Source: an uncultured Eubacteriales bacterium (GTDB taxonomy: Bacteria > Bacillota > Clostridia > Peptostreptococcales > Anaerovoracaceae). From it: 64,000 nucleotides of DNA. How positions within the stretch are numbered: the first letter of the stretch is position 1; each line of letters opens with the position of its first letter. The notes below the pieces were generated by a model, which was given only the letters and a program-made list of their open reading frames with translations, did not search any database and was not told where the DNA came from. The DNA lies in NCBI GenBank assembly GCA_902786355.1, contig CADABZ010000006.1, positions 1-64,000 on the forward strand, written 5' to 3'. The translations under genes and the position numbers were made by a program. Below are positions 34,262 through 42,539 of the stretch, one piece after another.

Positions 34262-35410
34262 ATGATTCTTGACAAGAAACATGCCATGCAGCAGAAACTC
34301 TTCCGTCAGTTCGCTGAGACTGAGTTCACCAAAGAGCTGCAGGAAGAACTGGATACGACCGGTGCTTTCAACTGGGATATCCACAACAAGATGGCAAAGT
34401 ACGGATTCATGGGAGTCAAGATCCCTACTGAGTACGGCGGAGCAGGCGGAGACTACATGTCATACGTCATCATGAACGAAGAGCTCTCCCGTCAGGATCT
34501 CGTTCTTTCGATCTATGCCAACACATCCAACTCCCTCGGCGGCGGCCCGCTGCTGCTGGCAGGAAGTGAAGAGCAGAAGGCAAAGTATCTGCCTCCTGTA
34601 GCAAGAGGAGAGAAGATCCTCGTATTCGGACTTACCGAGCCGGGTGCAGGTTCTGATGCAGGCGGAACAACCACCACAGCTATCCCTACAGAGGATGGTG
34701 AGAGCTTCGTCATCAACGGCCGTAAGTGCTTCATCTCCGGAGCTCCGATGGCTGACTGGATCATCATCTTTGCCAAGACTGACCTCAAGCAGAAGGGATC
34801 AAGAGGAATCTCCATGTTCATCGTAGACATGCATCTTCCTGGAGTATCCCTGGGTGCTGATGAGAAGAAGATGGGAATCAAGGGCTATCCTACAAGCGAC
34901 GTTGTATTCGAAGACGTTGTTGTCGGCAAGGACTGCCTCATAGGACCTCTTCACAAGGGATTCCAGTATGCTATGAAGACTCTGGACGGCGGACGTCTCG
35001 GCGTTGCCGCAATGTCCGTAGGCGTTGCACAGTGTGCTCTTGACGAGGCTGTCAAGTATGCCAAGGAGAGAAAGCAGTTCGGACGCAGGATCGCAGATTT
35101 CCAGGGCGTAAGCTTCATGATCGCTGAGATGGCTGCTGATGTAGAGGCTGCTAGACAGCTGACATATCATGCTGCACAGCTCAAGGATGCCAATGACCCT
35201 GAGGCAGGCGCTGCATGCTCAAAGGCTAAGTTCTTCGCTGCAGAAGCTGCCAACAGATGCGCATACAAGGCTGTCCAGATCCACGGCGGATACGGATATA
35301 TCCAGGAATACAAAGTTGAGAGACTGTACAGAGACGCGCGCATCCTGTCGATCTTCGAGGGAACATCCCAGATCCAGGAGCTCGTTATCGCTAATGGTCT
35401 GCTGAGATAA
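34262..35410 (+). CDS. acdB: acyl-CoA dehydrogenase AcdB
   Basis: The 382-residue flavoprotein is of the butyryl-CoA dehydrogenase family. It shows the FAD/substrate motif F-G-L-T-E-P-G-A-G-S-D near residue 124, G-x-K-C-F-I-S-G-A near 152, E-R-K-Q-F-G-R near 262 and the C-terminal catalytic glutamate in I-F-E-G-T-S-Q-I-Q near 369. With EtfBA directly downstream it would reduce the enoyl-CoA made by HadBC, possibly by electron bifurcation to ferredoxin. The product in C. difficile is isocaproyl-CoA. Confidence 0.92.
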   Translation: MILDKKHAMQQKLFRQFAETEFTKELQEELDTTGAFNWDIHNKMAKYGFMGVKIPTEYGGAGGDYMSYVIMNEELSRQDLVLSIYANTSNSLGGGPLLLAGSEEQKAKYLPPVARGEKILVFGLTEPGAGSDAGGTTTTAIPTEDGESFVINGRKCFISGAPMADWIIIFAKTDLKQKGSRGISMFIVDMHLPGVSLGADEKKMGIKGYPTSDVVFEDVVVGKDCLIGPLHKGFQYAMKTLDGGRLGVAAMSVGVAQCALDEAVKYAKERKQFGRRIADFQGVSFMIAEMAADVEAARQLTYHAAQLKDANDPEAGAACSKAKFFAAEAANRCAYKAVQIHGGYGYIQEYKVERLYRDARILSIFEGTSQIQELVIANGLLR

Positions 35411-35428
35411 TATGAGGAGGTAAGGACA

Positions 35429-36229
35429 ATGAAAATAATGGTAACAGTTAAGCAGGTTCCTGATACCTCCGGCAGGGTAGCAGTGAACGAAGACGGCACA
35501 CTCAACCGTGCTTCAATGCAGACTATCATCAACCCTGATGACCTGAACGCAGTAGAAGAAGCTCTTTCACTTAAGGATGAATACGGCTGCAAGGTCGTAG
35601 CTTTCACAATGGGACCTATGCAGGCTGAGCCGATGCTCAGAGAGCTGCTCGCTATGGGCGTTGACGAGACAGTACTGATCTCCGCAAGACAGTTCGGCGG
35701 ATCAGATACTTATGCAACATCGCAGATCATCGCTGCAGCTATCGACACATACGGAGTAGATGATGACGACATCATCATCGCAGGACGTCAGGCTATCGAC
35801 GGAGATACCGCTCAGGTAGGTCCGCAGATCGCTGAGAAGCTCCACCTGCCACAGGTAACCTATGCAGGCGAAGTTAAGAAAGACGGCAACGTTCTGACCG
35901 TCAAGAGAATGCTCGAAGACGGATACATGACAGTCAAGGTCCACACACCTTGCATGATCACATGCATCAAGGAGCTCAACGAGCCTAGATACATGAACGT
36001 TCGCGGCACCATCGAGTGCTGGGACAAGCCTCTTACTATCATGGACTATGATGCACTCAAGGATCACGAGCTGATCGATGCTACAACTATCGGTCTGAAG
36101 GGATCCCCGACCAACATCTATAAATCATTCGCTCCTCCTGTCAAAGAGCCTGGCATGATGCTCGAAGGCTCCGGCAAGGAGACCACTGACAAGCTTGCTC
36201 ATATTCTCACAGGCAAGCATATCATCTAG
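35429..36229 (+). CDS. etfB: electron transfer flavoprotein beta subunit
   Basis: The 266-residue EtfB starts M-K-I-M-V-T-V-K-Q-V-P-D-T and carries the nucleotide/flavin-binding segments I-I-N-P-D-D-L-N-A-V-E-E-A-L near residue 34 and G-R-Q-A-I-D-G-D-T-A-Q-V-G near 117. In clostridial Bcd/Etf complexes the beta subunit binds the bifurcating FAD and NADH. It begins 18 bases after acdB with GGAGG, and etfA follows after 15 bases, so the trio is one module. Confidence 0.93.
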   Translation: MKIMVTVKQVPDTSGRVAVNEDGTLNRASMQTIINPDDLNAVEEALSLKDEYGCKVVAFTMGPMQAEPMLRELLAMGVDETVLISARQFGGSDTYATSQIIAAAIDTYGVDDDDIIIAGRQAIDGDTAQVGPQIAEKLHLPQVTYAGEVKKDGNVLTVKRMLEDGYMTVKVHTPCMITCIKELNEPRYMNVRGTIECWDKPLTIMDYDALKDHELIDATTIGLKGSPTNIYKSFAPPVKEPGMMLEGSGKETTDKLAHILTGKHII

Positions 36230-36244
36230 GAAAGGAGGAACGAC

Positions 36245-37360
36245 ATGGCTTACAACAGTGCAGATATTGCTGCTTTCAAGAACGTATGGGTTTTCTGTGA
36301 GCAGCGTCAGGGCAAAATGATGCCTACAACATTTGAACTTATCTCCGAGGGACGCAAGCTTGCTGACGAGCTTGGCGTAGAGCTGTGCGGAATCCTTCTC
36401 GGCGATGACGTAGACGGCATCGCTGCAGAACTCGGCGGATACGGAGCAGACAGAGTATATGTATACAACAGCCCGCTCCTGAAGAACTACACAACAGACG
36501 CATATACCAAGGTCATCGTAGATGCAGTAGAGGAATTCAAGCCTGAGATCATGATCTACGGCGCTTCCCACATCGGAAGAGACCTCGCACCTAGATGCGC
36601 TGCAAGACTCCACACCGGACTCTGCGCAGACTGCACACACCTCGATGTAGACCTGAACGGATATGTTGAGTTCCTGAGAACAGGATCAAACGTCGATGTT
36701 GACAACACCAACTTCGAGACCAAGATGTTTGACGTCAACACCAACCTCAAGATGACACGTCCTGCTTTTGGCGGACACCTCATGGCTACTATCGTATGCC
36801 CGAGATTCAGACCTGCAATGGCTACAGTACGTCCGGGCGTTATGAAGAGAAGACCTTTTGACGAAGAAGGCGCTAAGAAGGTCGAGATCGTACATCCTCA
36901 CTTCGAACTCTCTGCAGAAGATGTCAAGACTGAGGTAGTTGAGGTTGTCAAGGCTGCAAAGAAGCTCGTTGACCTTATCGGAGCTGAGTACATCGTTTCC
37001 GTAGGCCGCGGTATCGCTAAGGATGTAGACGGCGGTATCGCACTTGCTGAAGAGCTCGCAGACGTTCTCGGCGGTGTTGTCGGAGCTTCCCGTGCGGTCG
37101 TAGACGCAGGCTGGATGACAGCTGATCACCAGGTAGGACAGACAGGTAAGACTGTTCACCCTAAGGTATATATAGCACTCGGTATCTCCGGAGCTATCCA
37201 GCACAAGGCAGGAATGCAGGAATCCGAGTACATTATCGCTGTCAACAAGGATGAGAATGCTCCGATCTTCGAGATCGCCAACTACGGCATCACAGGAGAC
37301 CTCTTCAAGGTAGTGCCTCTGCTCATCCAGTCCATCAAAGACGCTAAGGCAGAGAAATAA
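36245..37360 (+). CDS. etfA: electron transfer flavoprotein alpha subunit
   Basis: The 371-residue EtfA shows the C-terminal FAD domain S-V-G-R-G-I-A (near 252), G-A-S-R-A-V-V-D-A-G-W near 281, Q-V-G-Q-T-G-K-T-V-H-P near 297 and the G-I-S-G-A-I-Q-H-K-A-G-M segment near 315. It shuttles electrons to AcdB. AAAGGAGGAACGAC gives a strong ribosome site. Butyrate kinase follows 12 bases later, so energy recovery is tied to this operon. Confidence 0.93.
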   Translation: MAYNSADIAAFKNVWVFCEQRQGKMMPTTFELISEGRKLADELGVELCGILLGDDVDGIAAELGGYGADRVYVYNSPLLKNYTTDAYTKVIVDAVEEFKPEIMIYGASHIGRDLAPRCAARLHTGLCADCTHLDVDLNGYVEFLRTGSNVDVDNTNFETKMFDVNTNLKMTRPAFGGHLMATIVCPRFRPAMATVRPGVMKRRPFDEEGAKKVEIVHPHFELSAEDVKTEVVEVVKAAKKLVDLIGAEYIVSVGRGIAKDVDGGIALAEELADVLGGVVGASRAVVDAGWMTADHQVGQTGKTVHPKVYIALGISGAIQHKAGMQESEYIIAVNKDENAPIFEIANYGITGDLFKVVPLLIQSIKDAKAEK

Positions 37361-37372
37361 CAGGTATCAGAT

Positions 37373-38482
37373 ATGAGCTATAAGATATTTACATTAAGTC
37401 CGGGTTCCACCTCGACAAAATGTGCTGTCTTTGAGGACGACAAGTGCCTCTTCAAGGAAAACATATCTCATGAGCCGGAAGTGCTTAAGCAGTTTCCGAC
37501 TGTGAATTCCCAGAGACCTTTCCGTGTCGGCGTAGTCATGGCTGTTCTGCACAGCCATGGCTTCCAGCTCAGAGACATGGACGCATTCGCAGCATATTCC
37601 GGCGGCCTCGAATCAACTCCGGGCGGAGTCTTCCCGGTCAATCAGAAGATGCTGGTCGATGCTATGTCCGGAAGGATCGCAGATCACCCGGCAGTTCTCG
37701 GTTCGCAGATAATCGGAGAGTTTTCTACAGCTCTCGGAAAGCCGGCATATGTTATAGATCCGCCGGATGTCGATGAGTTTGAGGATCATGCGAGGATATC
37801 CGGTATCAAAGGCATATACCGTGAATCGCACGTCCACGTCCTGAACCACAAAGAGGTCGCAAGACGCATGGCTTCGGAGCTTGGCAGGAAGTACGAAGAC
37901 TGCAATTTTGTCGTATGCCACGTAGGAGGCGGCCTGTCTGTAGCAGCACACTGCAAGGGCAAGATAATAGATGCCAATGATGTGGTCAACGGCGACGGAC
38001 CTATGGCGCCAAACAGGACCGGATATGTTCCGCTGCTCCCGCTGGTGAAGAAATGCTATTCGGGCAGCTATACCTTCGAGGATATCAAGGCCCTCATCGC
38101 AAGAGAGGGCGGTCTCAAGTCTCTGATGGGCACAGATGACATACTCGAGATCAAGAAGCTGAGAGACGGCGGAGACAAGTGGGCAGGCCTTGTGTATGAT
38201 GCTTTTGCCTACAATCTGGCCAAGTACATCGGTTCATATGCATGCGTGCTCGAGGGCAAGGTCGACGCGATCATCATGACAGGCGGAGTCAGCAATGACG
38301 AGGAGTTCATAGAGAATATCCGCAGGTATGCAGGATGGATCGCTCCTGTAAAAGCATATGGCGGAGACTTCGAGATGGAGGCCCTCGCTGCCGGTGCACT
38401 GCGTGTGCTCAGAGGCGAGGAAGAGACGAAGGAATACACCGGCGAACCTGTTTTCAGCGGGTTTGAATACGAACCTGAATAG
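37373..38482 (+). CDS. buk: butyrate kinase family protein
   Basis: The 369-residue acetate/butyrate kinase family (ASKHA) enzyme makes ATP from an acyl phosphate. Features: L-S-P-G-S-T-S-T-K near residue 8, the V-C-H-V-G-G-G-L-S-V segment near 180, N-G-D-G-P-M-A-P-N-R-T-G near 206 and I-M-T-G-G-V-S near 300. No phosphotransacylase gene is seen in the window, so its substrate must come from a gene elsewhere. Branched substrates such as isovaleryl phosphate are plausible given the neighbouring oxidoreductase. Confidence 0.9.
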   Translation: MSYKIFTLSPGSTSTKCAVFEDDKCLFKENISHEPEVLKQFPTVNSQRPFRVGVVMAVLHSHGFQLRDMDAFAAYSGGLESTPGGVFPVNQKMLVDAMSGRIADHPAVLGSQIIGEFSTALGKPAYVIDPPDVDEFEDHARISGIKGIYRESHVHVLNHKEVARRMASELGRKYEDCNFVVCHVGGGLSVAAHCKGKIIDANDVVNGDGPMAPNRTGYVPLLPLVKKCYSGSYTFEDIKALIAREGGLKSLMGTDDILEIKKLRDGGDKWAGLVYDAFAYNLAKYIGSYACVLEGKVDAIIMTGGVSNDEEFIENIRRYAGWIAPVKAYGGDFEMEALAAGALRVLRGEEETKEYTGEPVFSGFEYEPE

Positions 38483-38487
38483 ACAGA

Positions 38488-38657
38488 TCCTGCACCAATT
38501 TCAATACAAAACGTGCAGGCCGTCAGTATCAACGGAGACAGGAAAAAACGGTATTTCTTAAATATTATTTAGGTGATTCGCACTTCACCTGCAGCTATAA
38601 TACATACATAGGATATCAATGATAAGCGAAGCTTCTGAATATAAGCTTCGCTTATTT
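38488..38657 (+). promoter_or_regulatory. buk-aldolase intergenic hairpins and possible promoter
   Basis: CCTGCAC...GTGCAGG (about 38488-38520) and a perfect 13-base hairpin, ATAAGCGAAGCTT (38622-38634) with AAGCTTCGCTTAT (38643-38655), lie here. The latter is followed only by TTTG, so it is at best a weak terminator. TATAAT at 38596-38601 could be a -10 for the aldolase gene, without a good -35. Confidence 0.5.
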
Positions 38658-38736
38658 GATAAGGTCAATTCATCGCCGGACAAGTGGGCTTAAGCCGGGC
38701 GGTTTCTGCGTTATATATAGAAAACAGGTGAAGGAC

Positions 38737-39945
38737 ATGACATACGAACAAGGCGTCGAACTGATGCTGGATGCGCTCAAGGGTATCCACGGCAGATTCA
38801 AGCAATTATACGGCCAGGCTGCGATGAGGCTGGACGAAAACACATATCTGTTCACAGGAAGCAACAGGGTTCTGGCAGAAACTTCCGAGTCTGATCTGGT
38901 GCTCTGCGATGTCAACACAGGAGGACTCGGCGAGATACTGAGAAGCTGCACGGATATCGATTCGGTGCTTTTCGGTATGACTCAGGACATGGTCGCTGTA
39001 TCTGACAGAGATGAGCCTCTTGATGTGACGCTCGAGGATCTCGCTCAGCTCACAGGAGCGAAGCTCAAGGTCTCCGTGGATGCCGAACCGGCTAATATAA
39101 TCTCGGCGCTTGAGGACACGACGGTCTGCCTTATCAAGGGCATAGGCGGTATTGCTGCGGGATCGAATATCAGGAAGGCTGTAGCCGGGATACAGATAGT
39201 CGAAAAGGCCTGTGAAGCAGAGATCCACGGAAAACTTCTCGGAGGCACTGTGCCTATCGAAGCGGAGCTCGCTGAGAGATACAGGAAGGATTTCGAGACA
39301 GACTATGTCAACAGAAATGAAGAGAAAAGTGTTCCTTTCGTAGGCTTCGAAGAAGAGGTCTTCAATCTCAGAGTGCAGCTTATTGAAACAGGCAAAGAGC
39401 TTGCGAAGCAGGATCTCATCTACGGATCATGGGGCAACCTTTCGGTCCGCATCGGAGATGATGAGATGCTTATAACACCATCATCCATGGACTACTTTGA
39501 TATCAAGCCGGAAGACATAGTCAGGCTCAATATCAACACACTGGTCTACGGAGATCAGAGGGTGCCGAGCAGCGAGACTTCTATGCATGCGGCGATCTAC
39601 AGAGAGATTCCTGACTGCGGCGCAGTTATCCACACGCATTCCAACGGCCTTGCGGTATTCGCGGCATGCGAAGCGGGTTTCTCGACAGGCAATCAGGAGA
39701 TCAAAGAGGTGATCGGCGAAATGCTCGTAACAGAAAAGGCTGAAGCCGGAACCCCTGAGCTTGCAGCCTGTGTATGTGAGACTATGAAGAAAACGCATAA
39801 CGCTATAATCCCTCACCATGGTGCTGTTTTCACCGGGCCTTCGCTGGAAGTCACATTACGCATCGCAGAGGCGGCTGAGATCATGGCGAGAAATATCCTG
39901 AAGTTCGACACTGGCGTGCCTCAGGATGACGAACTGGCTGAATAA
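38737..39945 (+). CDS. class II aldolase/adducin protein with an extra N-terminal domain
   Basis: Residues about 205-402 of the 402 form a class II aldolase domain: Y-G-S-W-G-N-L-S near 230, I-T-P-S-S near 250, metal ligands H299 and H301 (H-T-H-S) and H360/H361 (P-H-H-G-A). It could cleave a phosphorylated or acyl hydroxy compound. Residues 1-190 resemble a second, degenerate copy (T-Y-L-F-T-G-S-N, then D-L-V-L-C-D-V-N-T-G-G) with no histidine ligands. The ATG at 38737 with GGTGAAGGA is chosen; the upstream one lies in the hairpin region. Its link to the had operon is not shown. Confidence 0.8.
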   Translation: MTYEQGVELMLDALKGIHGRFKQLYGQAAMRLDENTYLFTGSNRVLAETSESDLVLCDVNTGGLGEILRSCTDIDSVLFGMTQDMVAVSDRDEPLDVTLEDLAQLTGAKLKVSVDAEPANIISALEDTTVCLIKGIGGIAAGSNIRKAVAGIQIVEKACEAEIHGKLLGGTVPIEAELAERYRKDFETDYVNRNEEKSVPFVGFEEEVFNLRVQLIETGKELAKQDLIYGSWGNLSVRIGDDEMLITPSSMDYFDIKPEDIVRLNINTLVYGDQRVPSSETSMHAAIYREIPDCGAVIHTHSNGLAVFAACEAGFSTGNQEIKEVIGEMLVTEKAEAGTPELAACVCETMKKTHNAIIPHHGAVFTGPSLEVTLRIAEAAEIMARNILKFDTGVPQDDELAE

Positions 39946-39947
39946 GA

Positions 39948-41234
39948 TCAGCTTATTATCTTTGCGGCGACGGCATCCCATGTGATAGCGGATGTATCCG
40001 GAAGATCTCCCGGAAGAATGCCGCTTCTTACTCCATCAATAAGATCTTTCAGTATATCTGAGAGATCTTTTTTGAATGCTTCCCGGCCCTCTTCGGTAGG
40101 CTCGTCAACGCCTGCCATCTCAGGCATAGGTATGAAGCGCGCGTTGTGTGCCGGCACATTCGAATCGACCCATGTGCGTACTCCCGGGAGATCGGTGCAT
40201 ACAGGTATCGCGCCCGAGGCCATCGCTTCGATTATTACAAGAGGGAGACCTTCGTAGAATGAAGGCAGGACGAATATGTCGCTTGACCTCAGCACGTCAG
40301 CGAGCTCCTGCTGAGGGATCTGTCCGATCCACTTTATGTTGGAAGGAAGCTGATCAAGCTCTGCGCGGACAGGCTCTTCCTGGCATCCTCCGGCAAGGGT
40401 GACCTCTATATCACCATATGATGGATCCTGCGAGATGTCTCTCAGAACTGACAGGAACTCCGGTATGCCCTTGGCAGCGCTCATCTTTCCCGCGTAGCTG
40501 ATCCTGACAGGGATCTCATGTCCGGCGTCCCGGGACAGCTTTGATCTTGGGATGCGTCCTTCTGTATTGAAGCGTGCACTGTTGTAGCCGGTGCCTATCA
40601 CTGTGATGCTTTCTTCCGGAACTGAATACAGCTCGGAGATTTTCCTGGCCTGCTCTCTGTGAAGAGCGAAGATGCGGTCGAGCGAAGCTATCTCAGGGGC
40701 GATCCTCTCTCTCAGATCAGGGCAGCTGACAGCCTGGCGCAGATCCGAGCCGTGCGAAAGTCCGCAGACCTTCCTGTCAGGGAAGTGCTTTCTTACCATA
40801 GCCGTAAGAAGGAAGAGGTGATGGCACAGGATCACATCAGGATCGAGATCCTCGACAGCACGCCTGACTGCTCCGATGAAGGCCTCCTCCATCTGGGATA
40901 TCATCGGGCCTGTCAGATCTCTGTATCTGGTGGAAGTGTATGGCATTATATCCGACATCCCGGTCACCGGAAACGGCAGAGCGGAGATGAGCGGCTTTTC
41001 TGTCTTGCAGGAAGCGAACAGCTTCTCAGATGCTGCCTTCTGCGCTGCTGTATCAGTGAAGAAAACAGGGTAGCAGGATACGCCCTCTGGAAAATCTATA
41101 TCATCGTCCGGGTATATGCCGCACACGACAGCCTGGCTGAAACCTGCTTTTGCCCATGAGCGTACGAGCTCTGTCAGATAGGTGCCGCTGCCTGTAGAAT
41201 GAGGCTTCTGAGCTGTTATGCTGAGAATTTTCAT
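39948..41234 (-). CDS. GT4 family glycosyltransferase
   Basis: The 428-residue GT-B fold enzyme has an N-terminal G-S-G-T-Y-L loop near residue 15, L-S-H-G-S-D-L-R near 172, nucleotide-site Y-A-G-K-M-S-A-A-K-G near 257 and the retaining-GT motif S-F-Y-E-G-L-P-L-V-I-I-E-A-M-A-S-G near 330-346. It transfers a sugar from a nucleotide or phospho sugar to an unknown acceptor. It ends 3 bases from the convergent aldolase gene and has no glycan-cluster neighbours. GAGGAGAAAACACC precedes the ATG. Confidence 0.88.
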   Translation of the reverse strand: MKILSITAQKPHSTGSGTYLTELVRSWAKAGFSQAVVCGIYPDDDIDFPEGVSCYPVFFTDTAAQKAASEKLFASCKTEKPLISALPFPVTGMSDIMPYTSTRYRDLTGPMISQMEEAFIGAVRRAVEDLDPDVILCHHLFLLTAMVRKHFPDRKVCGLSHGSDLRQAVSCPDLRERIAPEIASLDRIFALHREQARKISELYSVPEESITVIGTGYNSARFNTEGRIPRSKLSRDAGHEIPVRISYAGKMSAAKGIPEFLSVLRDISQDPSYGDIEVTLAGGCQEEPVRAELDQLPSNIKWIGQIPQQELADVLRSSDIFVLPSFYEGLPLVIIEAMASGAIPVCTDLPGVRTWVDSNVPAHNARFIPMPEMAGVDEPTEEGREAFKKDLSDILKDLIDGVRSGILPGDLPDTSAITWDAVAAKIIS

Positions 41235-41294
41235 AAGGTGTTTTCTCCTCGTTTTTTTTCACAATAAAAACACATTTCTGTTAGATAATTTTAC

Positions 41295-41324
41295 TTGATT
41301 TGAGCACTGAAAATATAGTATAAA
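41295..41324 (+). promoter_or_regulatory. promoter before the P-loop gene
   Basis: TTGATT (41295-41300), 18 bases, TATAAA (41319-41324). Transcription from about 41331 leaves a 134-base leader. Confidence 0.55.
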
Positions 41325-41361
41325 AATAAAGGCAGAAAAAATGTACTTTGTTCAAAACACT

Positions 41362-41448
41362 GCAGCATCTGCTGCGGAGACATTAAGAAATATAACTGAC
41401 TGATACTATGGAATGACGCTGACTCCGCAAAAGGGGACAGCTTTTTTT
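41362..41448 (+). promoter_or_regulatory. attenuator-like leader of the P-loop/oxidoreductase unit
   Basis: Three competing helices: GCAGC (41362-41366)/GCTGC (41371-41375); GCGGAG (41374-41379)/CTCCGC (41423-41428); and a terminator GCTG-a-CTCC (41418-41426)/GGGG-a-CAGC (41433-41441) followed by TTTTTTT. The second blocks the third and overlaps the first, as in anti-anti-/anti-/terminator systems. The terminator ends 16 bases before the ATG. Confidence 0.6.
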
Positions 41449-41464
41449 GTAAAGTGGGTGTTCT

Positions 41465-42166
41465 ATGGGCCTTTTCTATGAAGCAGACAAGACATTTGAA
41501 GATCTGATGAAAGAGAAGAAGAACTTCGTATTCATCGGGGAAGCCGGAAGCGGCAAGAGCGAGATCGTTCTCAACATAGCTAACAAGCTGGCACAGATGA
41601 CCGGAAAGCAGGTCGACCTCTTCGATCTTGACCAGACTAAGCCTCTTTACAGGTCAAGAGATATGAAGGAAGACTTTGCTAACCGCGGAGTCACGATCCA
41701 TTACCAGGATCAGTACCTCGATGCTCCTGTCATGGTAGGTGGTGTCAGGGTCTCTCTCATAGGCGATAATTATACTCTGCTCGACATAGGCGGCGGCCAT
41801 CAGGCGGCCAAGTTCGCAGGTGCGTACAGCGACCTTCTAAGCAAGGATGATGCTGTGCCTGTATACGTCGTCAATCCATACAGACCATGGACCAAGGACG
41901 TGGATTCTATCGACGGTACTATGAGGCACATCCTCGGCTCGATGAGACTCGACCACATATACATCCTCGGCAATCCGACGCTCGGATATGCAACGACTCC
42001 TGAGGATTTTCTCAAAGGCCTTGACAGGATAGACGAACTCTTCGACGGGTTCACTACCATCAACAGCGCATGCGTCAGAAGAGAGATCCTCGATGAAGTC
42101 AGCCAGAAGACGGACAAGAATCTCATACCGCTTGATCTCTTCCTCACATATTCCTGGGTCGACTAA
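41465..42166 (+). CDS. P-loop ATP/GTP-binding protein of unknown role
   Basis: I do not recognise a named family. The 233-residue protein has Walker A G-E-A-G-S-G-K-S (residues 25-32), a D-L-F-D-L-D-Q-T-K-P segment near 51 and a Walker B-like Y-T-L-L-D-I-G-G-G near 103, as in CobQ/MinD-like P-loop proteins. No cysteine cluster or membrane segment is seen. It lies before the ferredoxin and 2-oxoacid oxidoreductase genes (155-base gap) and behind its own attenuator-like leader. It may assist assembly or regulation of that enzyme, which is speculation from position. Confidence 0.75.
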   Translation: MGLFYEADKTFEDLMKEKKNFVFIGEAGSGKSEIVLNIANKLAQMTGKQVDLFDLDQTKPLYRSRDMKEDFANRGVTIHYQDQYLDAPVMVGGVRVSLIGDNYTLLDIGGGHQAAKFAGAYSDLLSKDDAVPVYVVNPYRPWTKDVDSIDGTMRHILGSMRLDHIYILGNPTLGYATTPEDFLKGLDRIDELFDGFTTINSACVRREILDEVSQKTDKNLIPLDLFLTYSWVD

Positions 42167-42321
42167 TAACCGTGTCACAGAGGCAGCGGACATTCATGCT
42201 CCGGAGCAGACTGACATCAGCGCCTCAGGCGGCACATCCGAATGTGTTGATTAAGTGCGGACAACACAGGATCCGCATATATCATAAAGATATTGTTACT
42301 TATCACTAAGGAGGGAAATTA

Positions 42322-42525
42322 ATGGCAAGAATCGAAATCACAACAGAAGCTTGCAAATCATGCTCCTACTGCGTGATCTCATGCCCTAAGAAATGCATCG
42401 AGATCGGCAGCGACGTTAACTCCAAGGGATACCTCTATGCTGTTTCAGCAAGACCTGAAGACTGCATCGGCTGTGCTATGTGCGCTCAGATCTGCCCTGA
42501 ATCTGCAATCGAGGTATGGAGATAG
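42322..42525 (+). CDS. 2-oxoacid oxidoreductase delta (ferredoxin) subunit
   Basis: The 67-residue 2x[4Fe-4S] ferredoxin has C-x2-C-x2-C-x3-C twice (C-K-S-C-S-Y-C-V-I-S-C and C-I-G-C-A-M-C-A-Q-I-C). It is the delta subunit of VOR/KOR-type enzymes and carries electrons from the thiamine site to free ferredoxin. AAGGAGGG precedes the ATG. The gene for the alpha subunit begins 14 bases after its stop. Confidence 0.92.
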   Translation: MARIEITTEACKSCSYCVISCPKKCIEIGSDVNSKGYLYAVSARPEDCIGCAMCAQICPESAIEVWR

Positions 42526-42539
42526 GAAAGGAGACTGAT

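Noticed and set aside
38622..38655. Terminator after butyrate kinase
   Set aside because: The hairpin is strong but no T-run follows, so it is listed only as a hairpin.
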